Shown: in pieces, positions 1-7,749 of the stretch
Layout: every line of letters starts with the position of its first letter
How positions within the stretch are numbered: position 1 is the first letter of the stretch
From: an uncultured Clostridium sp.
Lineage (GTDB): Bacteria > Bacillota > Clostridia > Lachnospirales > Lachnospiraceae
Direction: 5' to 3'
Length of the DNA stretch: 8,613 nt
Assembly (NCBI GenBank): GCA_947643685.1
Contig: CANRXD010000049.1
Span: 1-8,613 of the forward strand
Notes under the pieces: generated by a model
Told to the model about the DNA's origin: nothing
The model's database searches: none
Seen by the model: the letters and a program-made list of their open reading frames with translations, nothing else
Translations under genes and position numbers: made by a program

Positions 1-834
1 ATCATAAATATCAGCAGACGGAGAAATCCGTATGTGCAGCTCATTTTGTATCCGGCTCTGGTTCAGGGTGAGGGAGCGAAGGACAGCATTGTGCGGGGAA
101 TAAAAACTCTGGATGCCATGGGACTGGATATTCTGATTGTGGGACGCGGGGGAGGCTCCATTGAAGATTTGTGGGCGTTCAATGAGGAAGTCGTGGCCAG
201 AGCGATTTTTTCCTGCAATACGCCTGTAATTTCAGCAGTGGGCCATGAAACGGACGTGACTATTGCCGATTATGTGGCGGACCTTAGAGCTCCGACACCG
301 TCGGCGGCCGCGGAACTGGCGGTTTTTGATTATGTACAGTTTCAGGCGGACCTTTTTACCAGGAGGCAGAAGCTCTTACGGGAGATGGGATTTTTTCTGG
401 ACCAGGTAAAGGGAAGACGGAAACAGGCGGAACTGAAGATAAAGCTTCACCATCCTCAGCATGTGATTCATGAAAGACGGCAGAGACTGGCGGATCTGGA
501 AGACACCTTGAACCGGCGGATCACAGAGCTCATTAAGGAAGACAGGAGAAAGACGGAATCCAGAAAAGAATGGCTTGCGGCGGCCATGAATCAGAGAATG
601 GAGCAGGATAAAAAGAGACTGGCTCTTATAAGCGGAAAAATGTGGGGACTCTCCCCCTTAAAGAAGTTAAGCCAGGGATATGGATTTGTGACAGACAGGG
701 ATGGAAACCGTGTGGAATCGGTGAAACAGACACCGCCGGGCTGCGAGATTGCAGTACAGGTTGCGGACGGCAGGCTGCGGGCATTGGTGGAGGAGAGACA
801 GGAGGTTTTTGCATGGCAGAAGAACGGGATTTAA
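1..834 (+). CDS. xseA: Exodeoxyribonuclease VII large subunit, 3' portion (5' end outside window)
   Basis: Large catalytic subunit of exonuclease VII, which degrades single-stranded DNA to oligonucleotides in the cytoplasm together with several XseB subunits. The reading frame is open from base 1 and encodes the last 277 residues, compared with roughly 400-450 for the full family, so the N-terminal OB-fold and part of the catalytic domain lie upstream. The diagnostic catalytic-domain motifs are intact: GRGGGSIEDLWAFNEE (from nt 142) and, shortly after, SAVGHETDVTIADYVADLRAPTPSAAAE. A charged, helical coiled-coil-like stretch follows (about nt 340-640), and the typical C-terminal segment SQGYGFVTDRDGN precedes the TAA stop. 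The internal GTG at 34 is not the start, because the frame and family similarity continue upstream of it. The gene overlaps xseB by 22 nt. Identification is by recognised motifs and the xseB neighbour. Confidence 0.97.
   Translation: MINISRRRNPYVQLILYPALVQGEGAKDSIVRGIKTLDAMGLDILIVGRGGGSIEDLWAFNEEVVARAIFSCNTPVISAVGHETDVTIADYVADLRAPTPSAAAELAVFDYVQFQADLFTRRQKLLREMGFFLDQVKGRRKQAELKIKLHHPQHVIHERRQRLADLEDTLNRRITELIKEDRRKTESRKEWLAAAMNQRMEQDKKRLALISGKMWGLSPLKKLSQGYGFVTDRDGNRVESVKQTPPGCEIAVQVADGRLRALVEERQEVFAWQKNGI
800..805 (+). promoter_or_regulatory. Ribosome binding site of xseB
   Basis: AGGAGG lies inside the last codons of xseA, 7 nt before the ATG at 813. It fixes the xseB start at 813 rather than at upstream in-frame starts, and it places initiation inside the xseA reading frame, as expected for translational coupling. 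Confidence 0.8.
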
Positions 835-1037
835 CTATTGAGGAAACATTTGCGGCCCTGGATGAGCTGATTGATAAACTGGAGAGCGGCAAAGGGTCCC
901 TGGAGGATGCTTTTAAGAATTATGAAAAAGGCATGGGGCTGGTGAAAAGCTGCAATGAAAAAATAGAAAAAATTGAAAAACAGATCATTGTGCTGAGTGC
1001 GGAAACTGCGGAGGAAGACGATGGAAGCCAATTTTAA
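813..1037 (+). CDS. xseB: Exodeoxyribonuclease VII small subunit
   Basis: Small subunit of exonuclease VII; it is a short helical protein that binds the long helical arm of XseA and is needed for the active complex. The product is 74 residues, normal for the family (about 60-90). The typical pattern is visible: TIEETFAALDELIDKLESG at the N-terminus, LEDAFKNYEKGMGLVKSCNEKIEKIEKQI in the middle, and an acidic tail. The start is the ATG at 813 because of the AGGAGG 7 nt upstream; the frame stays open to 642, but that part only shadows xseA. The gene overlaps xseA by 22 nt and ispA by 17 nt, so its translation is probably tied to both neighbours. Confidence 0.96.
   Translation: MAEERDLTIEETFAALDELIDKLESGKGSLEDAFKNYEKGMGLVKSCNEKIEKIEKQIIVLSAETAEEDDGSQF
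1010..1014 (+). promoter_or_regulatory. Ribosome binding site of ispA
   Basis: GGAGG ends 6 nt before the ATG at 1021 and lies within the end of xseB. It selects 1021 as the start over the in-frame GTG at 997, which would add an atypical basic leader (MRKLRRKT). Confidence 0.75.
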
Positions 1038-1914
1038 GGAAAAATTAAACCAGGCCGTGAAAGAGACGGAGGCTGTTGTGTATTCCTACCTGCCTCTGGA
1101 GGAAGGTCATCAGAAAAGGATTTTTGAGGCCATGAATTACAGCATGAAGGCAGGCGGCAAGCGTCTGCGTCCGTTGCTGATGAGGGAAACTTACCGGATG
1201 CTTGGCGGAAAGGGAAAGGAAATTGAGCCTTTTATGGCGGCCATTGAAATGATTCATACCTCATCGCTTATTCATGATGACCTGCCCTGTATGGATAATG
1301 ACGAGCTGCGCCGGGGGAAGCCCACCACATGGAAAGCATATGGCTATGACATGGCGGTGCTGGCCGGGGATGCCCTGATGATTTTTGCTTTTGAGACAGC
1401 GGCAAAGGCTCTTTCCATGGGAGCTGATGCAGGGGCCGTGGGACAGGCCATGGGGATTCTGGCAGAAAAGACGGGAATTTACGGCATGATCGGCGGACAG
1501 ACTGTGGATGTGGAACTGACGGGGAAGCCTGTATCGAAGGAGCAGCTGGATTTTATTTACAGACTGAAAACGGGGGCGCTTTTGGAGGCGTCCATGATGA
1601 TCGGGGCGGTGTTAGCGAAAGCTTCCGAAGAAGAGCTTCTGACGGTCAGGGATATTGCAGCCGATGTGGGACTGGCTTTCCAGATTCAGGATGATATTCT
1701 GGATGTGGTGAGCACTGCCGAGATGCTTGGAAAGCCGGTGCTCAGTGACGAGAAAAACAGTAAAACCACTTATGTGACACTGGAAGGACTGGATAAGGCA
1801 AAAACAGATGTGAAGGAGCTTTCCGACAGGGCCGTCAAACAGCTGGCAGGTTTGCCCGGGCAGAACACATTTCTTGAAGAACTGGTGGAAATGCTGGTGA
1901 CCAGGGAAAAGTAA
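1021..1914 (+). CDS. ispA: Short-chain polyprenyl diphosphate synthase (farnesyl/geranylgeranyl type)
   Basis: Condenses isopentenyl diphosphate with allylic diphosphates to give farnesyl or longer diphosphates, precursors for undecaprenyl carriers and quinones. The product has 297 residues, the usual length for bacterial FPP synthases. Visible motifs: GGKRLRP (45-51), the first aspartate-rich motif DDLPCMD (86-92) followed by DELRRGKPT, LAGDAL (114-119), GGQ with downstream D (158-163), LKTGALLEA (182-190), and the second aspartate-rich motif QDDILD (223-228). All Mg-binding aspartates are present. The residue five positions before the first motif is Ser81 (IHTSSLIHDD), where characterised bacterial FPP synthases have Tyr. 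That position limits product length, so the product may be geranylgeranyl diphosphate or a mixture. The gene sits directly before dxs, in the same pathway. The family is certain; the exact product is not. Confidence 0.94.
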   Translation: MEANFKEKLNQAVKETEAVVYSYLPLEEGHQKRIFEAMNYSMKAGGKRLRPLLMRETYRMLGGKGKEIEPFMAAIEMIHTSSLIHDDLPCMDNDELRRGKPTTWKAYGYDMAVLAGDALMIFAFETAAKALSMGADAGAVGQAMGILAEKTGIYGMIGGQTVDVELTGKPVSKEQLDFIYRLKTGALLEASMMIGAVLAKASEEELLTVRDIAADVGLAFQIQDDILDVVSTAEMLGKPVLSDEKNSKTTYVTLEGLDKAKTDVKELSDRAVKQLAGLPGQNTFLEELVEMLVTREK

Positions 1915-1924
1915 TGGATGGAAC

Positions 1925-1931
1925 AAAGGAG
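1925..1931 (+). promoter_or_regulatory. Ribosome binding site favouring the dxs start at 1942
   Basis: AAAGGAG lies 10 nt before the ATG at 1942. The alternative in-frame ATG at 1918 has only a weak purine-rich stretch upstream and would place this Shine-Dalgarno sequence inside the coding region. The spacing of 10 nt is at the long end of normal. Confidence 0.6.
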
Positions 1932-1941
1932 TAAGATTGAC

Positions 1942-3822
1942 ATGCTTCTGGAAAGAATTGAACAATCTTCGGATATCAGAAAATTAAAGGAAGAGGATTA
2001 TCCGGTGCTGGCACAGGAAATCCGTCAGTTTTTGCTGGAAAAGATCAGCCATACCGGAGGACATCTGGCCTCTAATCTGGGTGTGGTGGAGCTTACCATG
2101 GCCCTCCATCTGGCTTTTGATCTTCCAAAAGATAAAATTATCTGGGATGTGGGCCATCAGTCCTATACCCATAAATTGCTGAGCGGAAGAAAAGACGGAT
2201 TCGATGATCTGAGGCAGTTTGGCGGCATGAGCGGCTTTCCGAAGCGGAAGGAAAGTCCCTATGATGCCTTTGACACCGGCCACAGCTCCACCTCCATTTC
2301 GGCAGGTCTGGGAATCGCCCAGGCAAGGGAAATTCTGGGAAAAAATTATGCGGTGATATCTGTGATCGGAGACGGCGCTCTCACCGGCGGAATGGCCTAT
2401 GAGGCGTTAAACAACGCGGCGCAGATGAAGAAAAATTTCATAATCGTTTTAAATGATAATGAAATGTCCATCTCAAAAAATGTGGGCGGCATGTCCAGAT
2501 ATCTTGGAAGCGTCCGCACAAGAGAAAGCTATGCCGATTTAAAAAAGGGCGTCGATAAGGCCTTAAGCTCCATCCCTGTGGTGGGAAAGAGTCTGTCCTA
2601 TGGCCTGTATCTGGCAAAGAACGGAATTAAGCAGTTTCTGGTGCCGGGAATGCTTTTTGAAGATATGGGAATCACCTATCTGGGTCCGGTGGACGGCCAT
2701 AACGTGAAGGAAATGGTTCAGGTTTTTAAGGAAGCAAGGCGGGTGCGCCATGCGGTCCTTGTTCATGTCATTACAAAAAAGGGAAAGGGCTATGGTCCGG
2801 CGGAAAAAAATCCGTCCAGATTCCATGGTGTCGATCCTTTTGATATTGCAACGGGAAAATCTTTAAAGGAGAAGGCATATCCCAGTTATACGGATGTGTT
2901 TTCCAAAAAGATCTGCGAGCTTGGAAGGGAGAATCCAAAGCTGGTGGCCATTACGGCAGCCATGCCTGACGGAACGGGACTGACAAAGTTTTCAAAGGAG
3001 TTTCCGGAACGGTTTTTTGATGTGGGAATTGCCGAGGCCCATGCGGTTACGTCGGCGGCGGGGATGGCATCCGCGGGCTTAAAGCCTGTGGTGGCGGTGT
3101 ATTCCTCTTTTTTGCAGAGGGGGTACGATCAGGTGCTCCACGATGTCTGTATCCAGGAGCTTCCGGTGCTTTTTGCCATTGACAGGGCAGGCCTTGTGGG
3201 AAGCGATGGAGAAACCCATCAGGGCATCTTTGATATTTCATTTCTAAGTCTGGTGCCCGGCATGAGCATTATGGCTCCCAAAAATTTCCGGGAACTTCAG
3301 TCCATGCTGGAATTCGGAGTGGAGTTTGACGGCCCGTTAGCCATCCGCTATCCCAGGGGAGAGGCATACAGGGGGCTTTCGGAATTTACAGCTCCGGTGG
3401 AGTACGGAAAATCAGAAATGCTTTATGAGGAAGAGGGTATTGCCCTGTTTGCTCTTGGCAGTATGGTCAGCACCGGAGAGCATGTGAGAGAGAAGCTTAA
3501 GAGCAAAGGCTATTCCTGTACCCTGGTGAATGCCAGGTTCGTGAAGCCCCTGGATACGGAGATGGTGGACAGGCTCTGCAAGAACCACAGGCTTATTGTG
3601 ACCATGGAAGAGAATGTTCTGCGGGGAGGAATGGGGATGTGCGCTACCAGGTACATTCATGAACATTATCCGGATATCAGGGTCATTCAGATTGCCCTTC
3701 CGGATGCCTATGTGGAGCACGGAAATGTGTCGGCATTAAGGGAGATGCTGGGAATCGACAGTGATTCTGTCATCCGGCGGATTTTTGAGGAATATTTGGA
3801 TAAGGAGCGGCAGGATTCATGA
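1942..3822 (+). CDS. dxs: 1-deoxy-D-xylulose-5-phosphate synthase
   Basis: Thiamine-diphosphate enzyme that joins pyruvate and glyceraldehyde 3-phosphate to make 1-deoxy-D-xylulose 5-phosphate, the entry step of the MEP isoprenoid pathway and also a source for thiamine and pyridoxal synthesis. The product has 626 residues from the preferred start MLLERIEQ, the usual family length. Visible features: SHTGGHLASNLGVVELT and DVGHQSYTHK near the N-terminus, the thiamine diphosphate motif GDGALTGG (143-150) ending at LNDN (about 170-173), the transketolase-like pyrimidine domain with the catalytic Glu at about 365 (GIAEAHAVT), YSSFLQRGYDQVLHDV, DRAGLVGSDGETHQG (about 414-427), and a transketolase C-terminal domain. 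All key residues appear intact. An ATG at 1918 would add eight residues (MEQRSKID) and cannot be excluded. The gene is 27 nt after ispA and overlaps tlyA by 4 nt. Confidence 0.97.
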   Translation: MLLERIEQSSDIRKLKEEDYPVLAQEIRQFLLEKISHTGGHLASNLGVVELTMALHLAFDLPKDKIIWDVGHQSYTHKLLSGRKDGFDDLRQFGGMSGFPKRKESPYDAFDTGHSSTSISAGLGIAQAREILGKNYAVISVIGDGALTGGMAYEALNNAAQMKKNFIIVLNDNEMSISKNVGGMSRYLGSVRTRESYADLKKGVDKALSSIPVVGKSLSYGLYLAKNGIKQFLVPGMLFEDMGITYLGPVDGHNVKEMVQVFKEARRVRHAVLVHVITKKGKGYGPAEKNPSRFHGVDPFDIATGKSLKEKAYPSYTDVFSKKICELGRENPKLVAITAAMPDGTGLTKFSKEFPERFFDVGIAEAHAVTSAAGMASAGLKPVVAVYSSFLQRGYDQVLHDVCIQELPVLFAIDRAGLVGSDGETHQGIFDISFLSLVPGMSIMAPKNFRELQSMLEFGVEFDGPLAIRYPRGEAYRGLSEFTAPVEYGKSEMLYEEEGIALFALGSMVSTGEHVREKLKSKGYSCTLVNARFVKPLDTEMVDRLCKNHRLIVTMEENVLRGGMGMCATRYIHEHYPDIRVIQIALPDAYVEHGNVSALREMLGIDSDSVIRRIFEEYLDKERQDS

Positions 3823-4625
3823 AGGAACGGTTAGATGTGCTGCTGGTGAAGCGGAATCTGGCAGAGTCCAGGGAAAAGGCGACGGCGGTGATCATGTCGG
3901 GAATCGTCTATGTGGACGGCCAGAAGGAAGATAAGGCGGGCGCTTCCTTTTCGGAAACCGTACAGATCGAGGTGCGGGGAAGCACATTAAAATATGTGAG
4001 CCGCGGAGGGCTTAAGCTGGAAAAGGCCATGACCCGTTTCGGTATGACCCTGGAAGGAAAGATCTGTATGGATGTGGGCGCCTCCACCGGAGGCTTTACC
4101 GATTGTATGCTGCAAAACGGCGCAGGGAAGGTGTATGCCGTGGATGTGGGCCATGGACAGCTTGCATGGAAGCTTAGAAATGATGAGCGGGTAGTCTGTA
4201 TGGAAAGGACCAATATCCGATATGTGACACCGGAGGATGTTGCCGATGAAATTCAGTTTGTGTCCATTGATGTGTCCTTTATTTCTCTCACCAAGGTTCT
4301 GGGGCCTGTGAAGGCGTTAATGGAGCCGGGCGGCGAGATGGTCTGCCTGATCAAACCACAGTTTGAGGCCGGGCGGGAAAAAGTTGGGAAAAAAGGCGTT
4401 GTGCGGGAAAAATCGGTTCATCTTGAAGTTATTGAGAGGGTGGCGGCCTTTGCGGGGAGTATCGGGTTTGAGGCGCTGCATCTGGATTTTTCCCCCATAA
4501 AGGGTCCGGAGGGAAACATTGAGTATCTTTTGCACCTTAAAAATCATACGGATGGAACGACGTTCTTAAATGATGGCGTGCAGGCCGGAGAAATTGTGGA
4601 GAGGGCCCACGATACACTGGATTAA
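3819..4625 (+). CDS. tlyA: TlyA family rRNA (cytidine-2'-O)-methyltransferase
   Basis: S-adenosylmethionine-dependent methyltransferase that in characterised members 2'-O-methylates cytidines of 23S rRNA (C1920) and, in some, 16S rRNA (C1409), which affects capreomycin sensitivity. Older annotations call it hemolysin A. The product is 268 residues: an N-terminal S4 RNA-binding domain (about 3-60, RLDVLLVKRNLAESREKA), a linker with SRGGLKLEKA, and an FtsJ/RrmJ-type Rossmann domain with the SAM motif DVGASTGGFTDC (85-96). The K-D-K-E catalytic set expected from the family fits Lys66, Asp151 (SIDVSFISL), Lys179 (LIKPQFE) and Glu235 (NIEYLLHL), all present. The ATG overlaps the dxs stop as ATGA, suggesting translational coupling; AAGGAG at 3802-3807 is 11 nt upstream. 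Whether it methylates one or both rRNA subunits cannot be read from sequence. Confidence 0.95.
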   Translation: MKERLDVLLVKRNLAESREKATAVIMSGIVYVDGQKEDKAGASFSETVQIEVRGSTLKYVSRGGLKLEKAMTRFGMTLEGKICMDVGASTGGFTDCMLQNGAGKVYAVDVGHGQLAWKLRNDERVVCMERTNIRYVTPEDVADEIQFVSIDVSFISLTKVLGPVKALMEPGGEMVCLIKPQFEAGREKVGKKGVVREKSVHLEVIERVAAFAGSIGFEALHLDFSPIKGPEGNIEYLLHLKNHTDGTTFLNDGVQAGEIVERAHDTLD

Positions 4626-4645
4626 ATCACTGTGGGGGCAGGCGT

Positions 4646-5494
4646 ATGAAAAATTTTTACATCGTTGTAAATGAAGAAAAGGATGGGCACAAAGCCGTAA
4701 GGCAGGCCATAGAAGAATACCTGGAAAGCCGCGGAGGGATCTGCCGGGCCTCCAGCGGCAAGTTTCATAAGGGAAGCAGATACACAGCCATATCAGATAT
4801 TCCGGATGGGACGGAATGTGTAATCACTTTAGGCGGCGACGGGACTCTTATCCGGGCGGCCAGGGATCTGGCGGGAAGAGGGCTTCCCATCATCGGAATG
4901 AACCTGGGAGGTCTGGGATATCTGACCCAGATCAGCAGAGAAGGCGACATCAGAGAGCTTCTGGATGCGCTGCTTTTAAATCGCTACCAGGTGGAAGAGC
5001 GGATGATGTTAAAGGGGCGGGCTTACCATCGGGGAGAGCTGGTGACAGAGGACATCGCTTTAAACGATATTGTTATGACAAGAGAAGGCGATCTGAGAAT
5101 TCTGAAATTTAAGATTTATGTGGACGGTCAGTTTTTATACGAATACAGCGCGGATGGAATGCTGGTGGCAACTCCCACCGGTTCCACGGCCTATAACCTT
5201 TCGGCGGGGGGGCCCATCGCCCAGCCGGATGGAAAGCTTTTAATCCTGACGCCGGTATGCCCTCATACGCTGACTTCCAGAACCATTGTGCTGGGACCGG
5301 AAAGCCGCATCCGGATTGAGATTTCTGCTGAAAATCAGGGGAAGCAGAATGCGGTTTTTGACGGCGACACCAGGGTTTTACTGGAACCGGGAGATTATAT
5401 TGAAGTGGAAAGAGCACAGACGGTGACGCGGGTCATCAAGCTGGACAGCCGTTCGTTTCTGGATATTTTGAAGCACAAGATGTATAACGCATAG
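4646..5494 (+). CDS. nadK: NAD kinase
   Basis: Phosphorylates NAD to NADP using ATP or polyphosphate, the only route to NADP in most bacteria; cytoplasmic. The product has 282 residues, normal for the family. Visible motifs: GGDGTLIRAARDL (63-75, with the catalytic Asp65), GMNLGGLGYLT (84-94), ALNDIV (138-143, matching the family NE/ND motif), the glycine-rich DGMLVATPTGSTAYNLSAGGPI (170-191), and PHTLTSRTIVL (206-216). All conserved blocks are present and in order. The ATG at 4646 follows tlyA by 20 nt; only a weak G-rich stretch (GGGGG at 4634-4638) serves as ribosome binding site, so translation may partly depend on ribosomes coming from tlyA. The tlyA-nadK-argR-recN order is common in Clostridia. 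Confidence 0.97.
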   Translation: MKNFYIVVNEEKDGHKAVRQAIEEYLESRGGICRASSGKFHKGSRYTAISDIPDGTECVITLGGDGTLIRAARDLAGRGLPIIGMNLGGLGYLTQISREGDIRELLDALLLNRYQVEERMMLKGRAYHRGELVTEDIALNDIVMTREGDLRILKFKIYVDGQFLYEYSADGMLVATPTGSTAYNLSAGGPIAQPDGKLLILTPVCPHTLTSRTIVLGPESRIRIEISAENQGKQNAVFDGDTRVLLEPGDYIEVERAQTVTRVIKLDSRSFLDILKHKMYNA

Positions 5495-5522
5495 AAGGAA
5501 AACAGGGAAAGAGGTATTTCGC

Positions 5523-5972
5523 ATGAAAGTGGACAGACACAGTAAGATTGTAGAGTTGATCGGAAAGTATCAGATCGAAACCCAGGAAGAGCTTGCGACG
5601 CGCTTAAAAGAGGCCGGATATCACGTGACCCAGGCGACGGTTTCCAGAGATATCCGGGAGCTGAAGCTCACAAAGGTGCAAAGGGACAATGGCCGTCAGT
5701 GCTATGCGGTCATGCAGCCCCACAAGGACTTCGGGGAGAAATATATCCGGATCCTGAGAGATTGTTTTGTCTCCATGGACATGGCACAGAATATCCTGGT
5801 GATTAAAACGGTATCCGGCATGGCCATGGCGGTGGCCGAGGCGCTGGATGTGATCGGATTCCATGAAATTGTGGGATGTGTGGCGGGGGACAATACCATT
5901 ATGTGTGCCGTGCGTTCCGTGGATGACACGATTCTTCTGATGGATAAATTAAAGAAAATTATTGCCGAATAG
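5523..5972 (+). CDS. argR: Arginine repressor ArgR/AhrC
   Basis: Arginine-responsive DNA-binding regulator; family members form hexamers, repress arginine synthesis genes and, in Firmicutes, can activate catabolism. The product has 149 residues, the family length. The N-terminal winged helix-turn-helix (about 5-62) has the recognition-helix signature QATVSRDIRELKL (37-49); the C-terminal oligomerisation and arginine-binding domain (about 78-149) ends with VDDTILLMDKLKKII. The arginine-binding loop reads GCVAGDNTI (118-126), so the second acidic residue of the usual GDD is Asn124. An AGAGG-type ribosome binding site lies 8 nt before the ATG. The 28-nt gap after nadK leaves little room for an ARG box or its own promoter, so expression is probably from the operon. 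No arginine genes are in view, so its targets must be elsewhere. Confidence 0.96.
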   Translation: MKVDRHSKIVELIGKYQIETQEELATRLKEAGYHVTQATVSRDIRELKLTKVQRDNGRQCYAVMQPHKDFGEKYIRILRDCFVSMDMAQNILVIKTVSGMAMAVAEALDVIGFHEIVGCVAGDNTIMCAVRSVDDTILLMDKLKKIIAE

Positions 5973-5987
5973 AATTGAGGTGATTGG

Positions 5988-7664
5988 ATGCTGCTTGGCT
6001 TACATGTAAAAAATCTGGCCCTGATTGAAAAGGCTGAGGTGGAATTTGCCGGGGGCTTAAACATACTGACCGGAGAAACCGGCGCAGGAAAGTCCATTAT
6101 TATCGGTTCCATTGGACTGGCGCTTGGAGGAAAAGCATCAAAGGATATGATCCGACAGGGGGAGGAGAGCGCATATGTGGAGCTTATCTTTTCCGTGGAG
6201 GATGAAAAGAAAAAACAGGCACTGAAAAGTCTGGACATTGTTTTGGATGAGGAAAATACTCTTATTGTTTCCAGAAAGATTACACAGGCCAGAAGCGTAA
6301 GTCGTATCAATGATGAGACGGTAACGGCATCGCGCCTTCGGGCAGTTACCGGCCTTCTTTTGGATATTCATGGACAGCATGAACATCAGTCACTTCTTCA
6401 CAGGCAAAAACATCTGGAAATTCTGGACGAATATTCCCGGAGCGAAACTGAAAATTTAAAAAAACAGACAGCGGACGGATATCGGCGCTATCTGGAGTTA
6501 AAAGAAAAGCTTGCCGGCTTTTCCCTGGATGAGGAAGGGAGAAAGAGGGAGGCGGATTTTTTGCGGTTTGAAATTGAAGAAATTGAACAGGCGGGAATCC
6601 GTCCGGGAGAAGAGGAGGAGCTTTCGGCCAGATATCGGAAATTTTCTCATGGACAGAAGATTATCCAGTGTATGCAGGAAGCTTATGAGGCTGTGGATGG
6701 AGAAACCATTGGCAGGGCCGTGAGAAATGTGGAAAGCGTAGTGGCCTATGATGAAAATTTAAGGGAAATTCTGGAAGGACTTTCTGATGCAGAGAGCATT
6801 TTAAGTGATTTAAACAGATCCATTTCCGATTATATGAATGAAATGGAGTTTAATGAGGAAGAATTTAAAGAAACAGAAGAAAGGCTGGATTTTGTGCGCG
6901 GTCTTATGGCTAAGTACGGAAAAACGGAAGAAGCCGTTCTTTTGAACCTGGAGGAAAAGAAGAAACGGCTGTCGGAGCTGGAGCATTATGATGAGCTGGC
7001 GGCAGAAGCGAAGCTTGCTTTTAAACGTCAGGAAGCTGTTATGGAAGAGCTTTGTGAAGAGCTTTCCAAAAGGCGGCAAAAAGCGGCCGGGATTTTGGAA
7101 GAGAGAATTACCGCAGAGCTTCTGGATCTCAATTTCCTTCATGTGGATTTTAAAATTGAGCTTCGGCGGCTGGAGCATTTCACAGCCCAGGGCTTTGATG
7201 AAGCAGAGTTTTTAATTTCCACCAACCCGGGCAGTATTCCGCCGAGGCCTCTTTTTGAGGTGGCGTCCGGAGGTGAGCTTTCCAGAATTATGCTGGCGAT
7301 CAAGACTGTTCTGGCCGATACGGATGATATTCCCACTCTGATTTTCGATGAGATTGATACAGGGATCAGCGGGCGGACGGCGCAAAAGGTGTCGGAGCGG
7401 CTTTCTTATATTGCGAAACGGCATCAGGTGTTATGCATCACCCATCTTCCGCAGATCGCCGCCATGGCGGATACACATTTTGAAATCAAAAAGGACGTGG
7501 AGGACGGAAGAACCACTACCAGAATCTGCCGCTTAAAGGAGACAGAACAGGTTGAAGAACTTTCCAGGATTCTGTCCGGAGCGGAGGTTACCGATAAAGT
7601 AAGGGAAAGCGCCAGAGAAATGAAACGGCTGGCGAATGAATGGAAAGAAACTGCGAAAAAATGA
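5988..7664 (+). CDS. recN: DNA repair protein RecN
   Basis: SMC-like ATPase that gathers at DNA double-strand breaks and assists RecA-dependent recombination repair. The product has 558 residues, the usual length. Head-coil-head layout is visible: Walker A GETGAGKS (29-36) in an N-terminal half-domain that also carries the RecN-typical LDIHGQHEHQSLL (125-137); a Glu/Lys-rich coiled-coil region (about 150-390) broken by a central hinge-like segment; then the C-terminal half with ABC signature SGGELSRIMLAIK (427-439), Walker B TLIFDEIDTGISG (450-462) and the switch histidine in ITHLPQIAAMAD (484-495). No truncation or missing catalytic residue. GAGG followed by TGAT (5977-5984) gives a good ribosome binding site 7 nt before the ATG. 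It is the last gene of the operon: 15 nt after argR and 30 nt before a terminator. Confidence 0.97.
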   Translation: MLLGLHVKNLALIEKAEVEFAGGLNILTGETGAGKSIIIGSIGLALGGKASKDMIRQGEESAYVELIFSVEDEKKKQALKSLDIVLDEENTLIVSRKITQARSVSRINDETVTASRLRAVTGLLLDIHGQHEHQSLLHRQKHLEILDEYSRSETENLKKQTADGYRRYLELKEKLAGFSLDEEGRKREADFLRFEIEEIEQAGIRPGEEEELSARYRKFSHGQKIIQCMQEAYEAVDGETIGRAVRNVESVVAYDENLREILEGLSDAESILSDLNRSISDYMNEMEFNEEEFKETEERLDFVRGLMAKYGKTEEAVLLNLEEKKKRLSELEHYDELAAEAKLAFKRQEAVMEELCEELSKRRQKAAGILEERITAELLDLNFLHVDFKIELRRLEHFTAQGFDEAEFLISTNPGSIPPRPLFEVASGGELSRIMLAIKTVLADTDDIPTLIFDEIDTGISGRTAQKVSERLSYIAKRHQVLCITHLPQIAAMADTHFEIKKDVEDGRTTTRICRLKETEQVEELSRILSGAEVTDKVRESAREMKRLANEWKETAKK

Positions 7665-7694
7665 CAGGGTGAAAAAAGAAAATGGTCACATACT

Positions 7695-7727
7695 AGGAGA
7701 GGAGCCAATCAATGCCCTCTCCTTTTT
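7695..7727 (+). terminator. Rho-independent terminator after recN
   Basis: A perfect 8-bp stem, AGGAGAGG (7695-7702) with CCTCTCCT (7716-7723), encloses a 13-nt loop and runs straight into TTTTT (7723-7727). Position, 30 nt after the recN stop, fits the end of the long operon. The U run is short, so some read-through towards spoIVB is possible. Confidence 0.8.
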
Positions 7728-7749
7728 GTGCGTTAGCAATCAGAAGGGC

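Noticed and set aside
5467..5488. Possible promoter before argR (TATAAC at 5483-5488)
   Set aside because: The -10-like hexamer has no -35 at 16-18 nt; TTGAAG at 5468-5473 is only 9 nt away. The position inside the end of nadK and short gap favour operon expression.
5702..6310. A 202-codon open frame on the - strand across argR and recN
   Set aside because: It is antisense to two well-identified genes, crosses their boundary and has no recognisable domain; Ser/Ile/Phe-rich composition is typical of a shadow frame.
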